Source: Cenococcum geophilum 1.58 (lineage: Eukaryota; Ascomycota; Dothideomycetes; Gloniales; Gloniaceae). Taken from it: a stretch of 64,000 nt of DNA. The notes beneath the pieces are model-generated. The model had not been told where the DNA came from and did no database searches. It saw only the letters and a list, made by a program, of their open reading frames with translations. The stretch lies in the NCBI GenBank assembly GCA_001692895.1, contig KV748291.1, forward strand, positions 147,905 through 211,904. Direction: 5' to 3'. Position numbers and translations under genes: made by a program. How positions within the stretch are numbered: the stretch's first letter is position 1; each line of letters starts with the position of its first letter. Positions 57,331 through 64,000 of the stretch are shown piece after piece.

Positions 57331-57832
57331 CAGTGATGTGCACGACCAGCTTCACCCCCCCCCTTTAGCGAGTTGCAGATTCGGTACGGGTATCCAATTT
57401 CGCCTGATTGCCACCGACTGTACATAGTAATTGTAGCGAACGGCTGTGGCTACGCGCAAGGACCTTTTTGGTTGCCCTGGAGATTCGCGGTTGGCCAGGA
57501 GAACCAAATTGAAGACGTACGGCTTCCTCTTCTCCCCCTTAACTACGCCTCCGTTATGGCCGCCAAAATGCGAATACAACGCTGTCTCTTTAATTGCCGA
57601 TGAAATTTGGCAATACCGTACGGGTTAAAACCTTACGATATTTGACAAAGATCACGACACTGCGGAGGAAGGCTGGTCGCAAGTCCGCCAGAAGTAAAGT
57701 TCTTGCAGCCAAGCATACGGCTTCGCTACAATTACTATGTACAGCTGGCGGCAATCAGGCGAAATTGGATACCGTATCGAATCTGCAACTCGCTAAGGGG
57801 GGGGGGGTGAAGCTGGTCGTGGACATCAATAG
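57331..57832. mobile_element. short un-RIPed palindromic element (~500 bp)
   Basis: Inverted ends of about 95 bp: CACGACCAGCTTCACCCCC, then GCGAGTTGCAGATTCG and CAATTTCGCCTGATTGCC, with the complement at 57,725-57,822. TA occurs at both proposed edges (57,329 and 57,833) but the outer few bases do not match well, so the boundaries are uncertain. Homology of the right flank to 60,749 starts near 57,828. No credible ORF; the 60-118 codon ORFs here are open by chance in un-RIPed sequence. Confidence 0.6.
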
Positions 57833-57834
57833 TA

Positions 57835-58169
57835 TGTCCACGGTTCGATTTGTATGGCTGAATCAGCCGCTGAGTCACGATTTGGCAGGCAGGAGGCCCG
57901 TGCGCTCAGCGGCATGTGGATGTTACCCCATATCCACTGTTGATCTTTAATTGCCAGCAATACCGCAGCAATGTCGCGCTCTTGACACCCATTGAGCGGT
58001 ATGCGTAGAGCTATCCAAGGGCTCTCTGCTCATACTAGGATGGCAAGAATTGGCTATAGGTTAATAGAGATATTTACGTTTTAGATTAGGCGCCGCTATT
58101 ATATAAGTACCCCACTAAACTTATACTACACTAAAATGAGCCCCTAAGGGGCTATAGATAAAGGCTTTA
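57835..58169 (-). other. 3' terminal region of Crypton-like copy 1
   Basis: Duplicated at about 60,756-61,090. Up to about 58,030 this copy is almost free of RIP while the duplicate is RIPed. Contains the perfect palindrome AGCCCCTAAGGGGCT (58,139-58,153), a possible terminator or 3'-processing structure. Confidence 0.6.
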
Positions 58170-60320
58170 AGAGGACTCCTTAGAAGTTAGATATATATAC
58201 TATTTTAAAGCTTTTTTACCCGCTTAAAGCCATTTATAAAGCTAATCTAGTAAGCACTATATCCGCTTCTACTGTTAATTAACCTACTATATAGCTGCTT
58301 CCTCGCTAACCCTCTAGGCCTATATAACCCGCCTAATTTCCTTAATAACCTTAAGCTATAGGGAGTACTATTAGAGCTTATTTTGCTAACTAGCCTGCTA
58401 TTTACTACCCTATTTAGAATCTAGCACTATTATAAAAGGATTACCTTTAAGCCCTTTAGTCTACTCGCGCTAAAGGGCCTATATAGACTTTATTATATGG
58501 CATATATAATATACGAGCGGCTATTTAGGCGGCTGCTCGGGCTTAGGCCCTTACTATAGCTATAGCGGCGCTAGCGAAGGGGAAGCTATAGCGCTTACCC
58601 GGGCTAATATATTCTAGCTTAATTCCGTAATAGATAAAGGCGCTAGTAGATATACCGTCAGTAGATATACTATTAGTAGGTATACTATTAGACGCGAATA
58701 TATAGATACTAAAGGGACCTTAAGCTAAAAGGTAAGGCTACCAAATATAAGTAATTAAAGCTGTAAAAACTGCGTCTACTAGGACTTGGCTATACGGTTA
58801 AATAACGCCTATAGCTTATATACTCGGGCGTCTATAGTCTTTAGGCGGTTTATAATAGCCGGTACAGCCTAGTAGAGTATTAATAGCTAGCTAGGGCCTT
58901 CTTCCTTTTACTATAGGTAGGCTTTAACCTTCCGTGTAAAGGGTAGATAGGCCTTATACTAAAAGACCGGGTAGTTTTATATAGGGCTACTTAGGAATAT
59001 CTTACGGAGGACTACTAAGTCCTATAGGATAACCTCCTAAAGGTAAAATAAAAGGTTTATAGCGCTTATAGCCGTAAGGTTATTAACCTAGCTAACCTAA
59101 AAGTTAAACTAACCCTTTTAGATATCTAGCTCTGGCTAGATTATTAACAGTAGTATATTAGGAGGGGCAACGCTTGCCCTATAAATCTTAAAGCAGCCTA
59201 TTTACGGCAAATAGCCAGCCATCGTCCGTATAAACTCCCGTAGTAGCGAGTTTAAGTAATAGCTAACTATTTACTCCTAGTTTTACCTACTAGCGCGTTT
59301 AATCTAGTCCTTACTAACCCCTTTTAGCTCTACTATCTTAGTGCTAGCGCTTTACCTAATATAGGTCTTCTTCTATAAGAAGACGCTAACGGCCTAAAAT
59401 ACCTTAGTAACCTACTCCCACTATAAGTTATAGAAGAAGGCCGTCTTATAGTCCCTAGCGCTGCTTTTAATTAGGCGGATATTATACTATACTAACCACT
59501 TACTAAAGTCTAGAAATGGCTTATTACTAAGGTCCTAGCGGTATAAGAGGTAAAAAGCTAGTCCACTAAGTATATAGATAAGCGGCTTTTTATTACGTAG
59601 AGCTCCAATAGTTTTAAGGCGGCTATACTAGTTTTACTTACTAGCGTATATAGTAAATATTAGGGGTATATAGTATATAGGACCTTCCCCCTTAAACTTA
59701 AAGGTAAATAAGTCTAGGATCTTAGCGGAGCGCTTATTGCTACCATGGGTAAGTATATAGTAGCCTAGTAGGATATCTATAAGCGTATAGAGGTAGCATT
59801 CTAGTAAGGAGTCTCCGTGGGCCTATAGCTTATAGTAGACGCTTTTAAACTCGTCCTTTATATATCTATTAAGTAGTATATCCTTACCCTTATTTACAAA
59901 CTACTCCTTTTCCTACTACGCGTCCCTCTGTTATAGAACCTTTAGATAATCCCTAATATTATCCTCCCGCGGGAACTAGTAGCTATTTATCCCTATACCC
60001 TTCTACGTCTAGTAAAGGTTTATTAGGGTAGTAATATAGCCGTAAACTAAGCGCTAGGAGAGCCGCGTCTTGTTCTAAGGCACGTCATCGCTAGCCTTAC
60101 GGCTTTTTGCTTTTAGTGGCCGGCCTATAACCTCCTTAATAAGGAAAAGAAGTAGCTTCTCTTCCGTAACAGTATTACTATTATAGTACTACTTCCACTT
60201 ATAAAAGGCCTAGAAAGACGCGTGTTAGTTATAAGTATATTACTCTATAAAGCACCTACCTACTTACCTTAAACTCTTTCTACTTTAGCTTATAATTTAG
60301 AGACGTATTTTTAAGTCTCT
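58170..60320 (-). pseudogene. Crypton-like tyrosine recombinase (Ndc10/GCR1_C type), copy 1
   Basis: Minus-strand frame, RIP-stopped but readable. TVTEEKLLLFL and RPLKAKSRKASDDVP are near 60,175-60,080; then FPREDNIRDYLK (about 59,970) and KGKDILLNRYIKDEFK (about 59,890). The recombinase core follows: KKTYIR (about 59,365, His of the HxxR motif changed to Tyr), VELKGVSKD, YYLNSLLREFIRTMAG with the likely nucleophile Tyr (about 59,255), NLLFYL(Q)EVIL(Q)D (about 59,040), and a GCR1_C-like end LDSK(W)GSK with YSL(Q)LKVIKEIRR (about 58,350). Catalysis on DNA as a tyrosine recombinase is family knowledge. Dead here. Confidence 0.75.
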
Positions 60321-60750
60321 TAGAATATATAAGGGTAAGAATACTCTATACATTAGCGCGTAGTTCGGCATTATTCGCGACATTAATCTTTACGTAACTA
60401 ATTAATGGCATTTTTAAGATATATAGGACGCCACTAGAGAAGCTGCGCCCTAAGGGGGGGTTTCTATTTTCCTATATACGCAGATATAAACTAGGGAAGA
60501 GAGGTAGAGAAAGTATACCTACTGGATAAGTAACCTTACCGCATAGGGTAAATATATAGGCGTACGGCTGGCCTAATAGGCTAATAGTACGCGCGCATTA
60601 GCGACTTAATTAGTAGGGGTAAAGACATTTAAAGATGTCCACGGATTACTATAGGCTTGGCCGTAGATATCCGTAAATATTAATAGAGGTTATATATATT
60701 ACGTATAGCTTAGCGACTAATTAAGCGCTTAGCTAAGCTATAAATACTAA
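60321..60750. other. spacer between the two Crypton-like copies
   Basis: Presumed 5' region of copy 1 followed by the junction. No ORF. Holds a 9-bp-stem hairpin TAGCTTAGC...GCTAAGCTA (60,706-60,740) next to the start of the duplicated 3' region. No recognisable LTR or TIR. Confidence 0.45.
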
Positions 60751-61094
60751 TAGTATATTCACAGTTTAATTTATATAGCTAAATTAGCCGCTAAGTTACG
60801 ATTTAGTAGGCAGGAGGCCTGTGCGCTTAACGGTATATAGATATTACCCTATATCCACTATTAATCTTTAATTACTAGCAACGCCGCAGTAACGTCGCGC
60901 TTTTAATACCTATTAAGTGGTATACGTAAAGCTGTCTAAGGGCTCTCTACTTATACTAGGATAGTAAGAATTAGCTGTAAGTTAATAGAGATATTTGCGT
61001 TTTGGATTAGGCGCCGCTATTATATAAGTACCCTACTAAACTTATACCGTACTAAAATAAGCCCCTAAGGGGCTATAAATAAAGGCTTTAAGAG

Positions 61095-62398
61095 GACTCC
61101 TTAGAAGTTAGATATATATACTATTTTAAAGCTTTTTTACCTATTTAAAGCCGTTTATAAAGCTAATCTAGTAAGCACTACATCTACTCCTACTATTAAT
61201 TAACCTACTATATAGCCGCTTCCTTACTAACCCTTTAGGCCTACGTAACCCGCCTAATCTCCTTAATAACCTTAAGCTATAGGAAGTACTATTAAAGCTT
61301 ATTCTGCTAGCTAGCCCGCTATTTACTACCCTATTTAGAATCTAGCGTTATTATAAAAGGATTACCTCTAAGCCCTTTAGTCTACTCGCGCTAAAGGGCC
61401 TATATAAACTTTACTATATAGCATATATAATATATAGGCGGCTACTTAGGCGGCTACTTAGGCTTAGGCCCTTGCTACGGCTATAGCTATAGCTATAGCT
61501 ACGGCGGCGCTAGTAAAGGGGAAGCTATAGCGCTTACCCGGGCTAATATATTCTAGCTTAATTCCGTAATAAATAAAGGCGCTAGTAGATATGCTATTAG
61601 TAGACGTACTATTAGTAGGTATACTATTAGACGCGAATATATAGATACTAAAGGGACCTTAAGCCGAAAGGTAAGGCTACTAGACGTAAGTAATTAAAGC
61701 TATAAAAACTACGTCTACTAGGACTTAGCTATACGGTTAAACAACACCTATAGCTTATATACTTAGGCGTCTATAGTCTTTAAGCGGTCCGTAATAGCTA
61801 GTACGGCCTAGTAAAGTATTAATAGCTAGCTAGGGCCTTCTTCCTCCTTCTATAGATAGGCTTCAACCTTCCGTATAAAAAGTAGATAGGCCTTATACTA
61901 AAAAACTAGGTGGTTTTATATAGGGCTACTTAGGAATATCTCGCGGAGGACTACTAAGTCCTATAGGATAACCTCCTGGAGGTAAAATAAGAGGTTTATA
62001 GTGTTTATAGCTATAAGGTTATTAACCTAGCCAACCTAAGGGCTAAACTAACCCTTTTAAACGTCTAGCTCTGGCTAGATCGTTAACAGTAGTATATTAG
62101 GGGGGGTAACGCTTACCCTATAAATCTTAAAGCAGCCTATTTATGGCAAATAGCCAGCCATCGTCCGTATAAACTCCCGTAGTAGCGAGTTTAAGTAATA
62201 GCTAACTATTTACTCCTAGTTTTACCTACTAGCGCGTCTAATCTAGTCCTTACTAACCCCTTTTAGCTCCGCTATCTTAGCGCTAGCACTTTACCTAATA
62301 TAGGTCTTCTTCTATAAGAAGATACTAACGGCCTAAAATATCTTAGTAACCTACTCCTACTATAAGTTATAGAAGAAGGCCGTCTTATAGTCCCTAGC
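61095..62398 (-). pseudogene. Crypton-like tyrosine recombinase, copy 2 (C-terminal part)
   Basis: Repeats copy 1 about 2.92-2.94 kb further right. It includes the KKTYIR and GCR1_C-like segments and is interrupted at 62,398 by gypsy-E; the N-terminal part is presumably beyond the window. It carries an 18-bp longer GCTATA hexamer run (about 61,480-61,505). Its 3' region (60,756-61,090) is RIPed while that of copy 1 is mostly not. Confidence 0.72.
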
Positions 62399-62594
62399 TG
62401 TTATAGGACGGGGGCAGTGGCTATAAGACGTATGTATTTAAGGAGTCTATAAAACGTTACGCGATTAATTGTAAGGGTTAAGGACGTAAGGAGGTGATAT
62501 ACCTACGCGTAGCTGATATAAGCTATACGCGAGGTATATATAAGAGCACGGGGCTCTCCTATAGAGGCCCCTGTGGTAGGGTTCTGTAATACTA
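62399..62594 (-). repeat. gypsy-E 3' LTR (~196 bp)
   Basis: Plus-strand start TGTTATAGGACGG, end GTTCTGTAATACTA, directly before the C-run that is the polypurine tract. The partner is off-window, so the inner edge is approximate. Confidence 0.6.
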
Positions 62595-62899
62595 CCCCCC
62601 CTTCTATAGAGGCGGAGCTCCGGCGACGCTGTAGTTACTATATATATATAAAAGGGACACTTAGGGTATAGAAAAGAAGAAAGGGGGGTATTGCTAAAGG
62701 CTTAAAACAACGTTATATAATAAGGCTTGGCATTTAAGAATCCGACTAGTTAGATAACTTTAACCGCCGGTTGAAGTTCCTAGATATCTTAACGATATTC
62801 CAGTTACATAATCGCACTTTACTGCAATCTAACAGCAATCTAATAGTAATTTGCCCCTACATGGTAATGTATAACGGTTTAACTCTATAAGGGCTCCTA

Positions 62900-64000
62900 T
62901 AGAGGATTAGGTATAAAATCTCTACTTAAGCCCGGTTTCTGTAGGTTCGCGTAGTAAAAGTCGCTAATTAGATCCTTTGCATTTTTAAAGTCTTTCCATA
63001 GTTGCTATTCTAGCTAATCTATATTAAATCCTGTATATATAGCTCTGTAGTAGAGCCGTCGTCCTTTGCTTTTGCCAAAGTATTTAGAGTTAATAATTTG
63101 TTTAACGGTCCACTTCTTATAGTTCTCGTCTTTGTTCTCATCTTGGATTAGTACTAGTAGGGGTTTAGGCTATATCTGCCTCGGTAAGAGGTTAGGCTAG
63201 TAAAGGTATAGTAGCTATAGGTGAAATATAGGCTATATCCCGCAGGTGGCTAGGGTAGGTAGGAGCTCTAGCTTATATACGGCTCCCCTATTAATAACTT
63301 GTTTAATTAGGTAAAGGCCAAGGTTCTTATAATTAAGTAACTTTATAGGCCTCTGCGTAGAGATATTGCGTATATTTAGCTATACCTAGTTACTAACACA
63401 TATCTCCGGTAGTGGCGTTCTATAATAATTGGCGAAGTAAGCCTGCTTTGCTTAAGCCTAGGCCATTTCTCCCTTGTAGTAGTTAAGTAGATTTTTTATA
63501 TAGTCTGTATGCTGGTCGGCAAGTAGTATCTTAAGGCGTTTTCTATATGGCAGTTTCTTATTAATAGGTTCTGGTGGTTCTATACCGGATTAGGGGTAAT
63601 ATTCCTTGTTTGCAAAGAACGGGGTAAGTTCTATAGTAGTTAAGACGTAGTTATTTGCTGCAAATTTACCTAGTAGGAGGTAATCTACCCAGTTATCTTA
63701 ACTATAGGCGACTACCTATCGTAGGTACGCTTTTATGCTAGTATTAGCGTTTTCCGGTTGCCTAGTAGTTTTATAGTAGAAGGATATAGATATCTTAATA
63801 GAGATGCCAAGGCGTTAGCAGATTTGTCTCTATATATTAGAGCTAAACTATATGCCTTAGTCGGATGTAATTAAGTTAGGTAACCTATATAATTAGTAGA
63901 TTTTATAAAGGAAGGCGTTAGTAACGTTGCTGACGGCTACGCCTTTAGTTAGGACGTAGTGGCGCTCTTTTATAAGTCGGCATATTATTATAAGGATGTT
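62900..64000 (-). pseudogene. gypsy-E pol fragment (integrase and chromodomain)
   Basis: Entering from the right edge the minus strand reads the integrase core: RLPNLITSD (Asp, about 63,870), LC(Q)RLGISIKIS-type segment, ENANTSIKAYLR (Glu, about 63,745), then DNWVDYLLLGKFAANN (about 63,690) and TPFFANKEYYP (about 63,620). NIRNIST(Q)RPIKLLNYKNLG (about 63,365) and a chromodomain-like tail WTVK(Q)IINSKYFGKSKGRRL...YRAIYTGF (about 63,110-63,000) follow. Fewer stops than gypsy-A, so RIP is milder. Confidence 0.8.

Larger units (their letters stand above)
62399..64000 (-). mobile_element. gypsy-E: 3' part of a third Ty3/gypsy family
   Basis: Minus strand: integrase and chromodomain, purine tract AGAAGGGGGGG (about 62,605-62,595), then an LTR to 62,399. 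It breaks the Crypton copy 2 frame at CTAGC|TGTTATAGG. The 5' part is off-window. Confidence 0.78.

Noticed and set aside
57352..57950. Four overlapping ORFs of 60-118 codons on both strands
   Set aside because: Cross the inverted repeats of the palindromic element and the Crypton edge; open by chance in un-RIPed DNA.
1..64000. CRISPR array, tRNA, rRNA or bacterial operon signals
   Set aside because: No spaced identical repeats, no tRNA cloverleaf or rRNA sequence recognised; element types and RIP point to a fungus.

Overview
The window looks like a heterochromatic, essentially gene-free stretch of a filamentous ascomycete (Pezizomycotina-type) genome. Nearly every recognisable coding region is a transposable-element pseudogene, and the damage is of one kind. 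Gln codons read as TAA/TAG, Trp as TAG or TAA, and Cys as Tyr, so CpA and TpG have become TpA, the signature of repeat-induced point mutation (RIP). Species cannot be read from the sequence. I see no tRNA, rRNA, CRISPR array or intact host gene.

Layout. 1-4,131 is the 5' part of a minus-strand Ty1/copia element (copia-A). It sits in a plus-strand chromodomain Ty3/gypsy element (gypsy-A copy 1, to 9,477) that also holds a solo LTR. Copy 1 sits in the tail of another gypsy element (gypsy-F) whose 735-bp LTR ends at 10,260. From 10,620 to 57,236 runs one minus-strand Myb/SANT-like pseudogene split by a 44-kb nest. Gypsy-A copy 3 (minus, 11,081-55,368) is the frame of that nest. Inside it lie gypsy-A copy 2 (11,818-32,093), a 2.1-kb LINE-like element (32,649-34,743) and copia-D (40,433-54,337). 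Copy 2 holds a third LINE-like element, a 764-bp fold-back MITE, a pol-deleted copia derivative (element C), another LINE-like element and a complete copia-B. Copia-D holds gypsy-A copy 4 (45,228-53,275). Most junctions were fixed by matching target-site duplications and by LTR pairs of exactly equal length (422, 423 and 424 bp for gypsy-A copies; 173, 179 and 194 bp for the copia-type elements).

Right of the nest are a 946-bp hAT-type MITE, the 5' end of the Myb/SANT-like pseudogene, a short un-RIPed palindromic element, two head-to-tail copies of a tyrosine-recombinase (Ndc10/GCR1_C, Crypton-like) pseudogene (57.8-62.4 kb), and the 3' end of a different gypsy element (gypsy-E) running off the window.

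Most interesting: (i) all four gypsy-A copies carry, between pol and the 3' LTR, a reading frame on the opposite strand with a conserved Cys-rich motif and a hypervariable centre; (ii) two full-length LINE-like elements contain only an ORF1-type zinc-knuckle gene, and a third unrelated insertion shares only their 3' end; (iii) element C joins a gag start to the last codons of pol through a 12-bp minisatellite; (iv) a hairpin module is shared by different copia families in opposite orientations; (v) a roughly 1-kb RIP-free island lies inside duplicated sequence.
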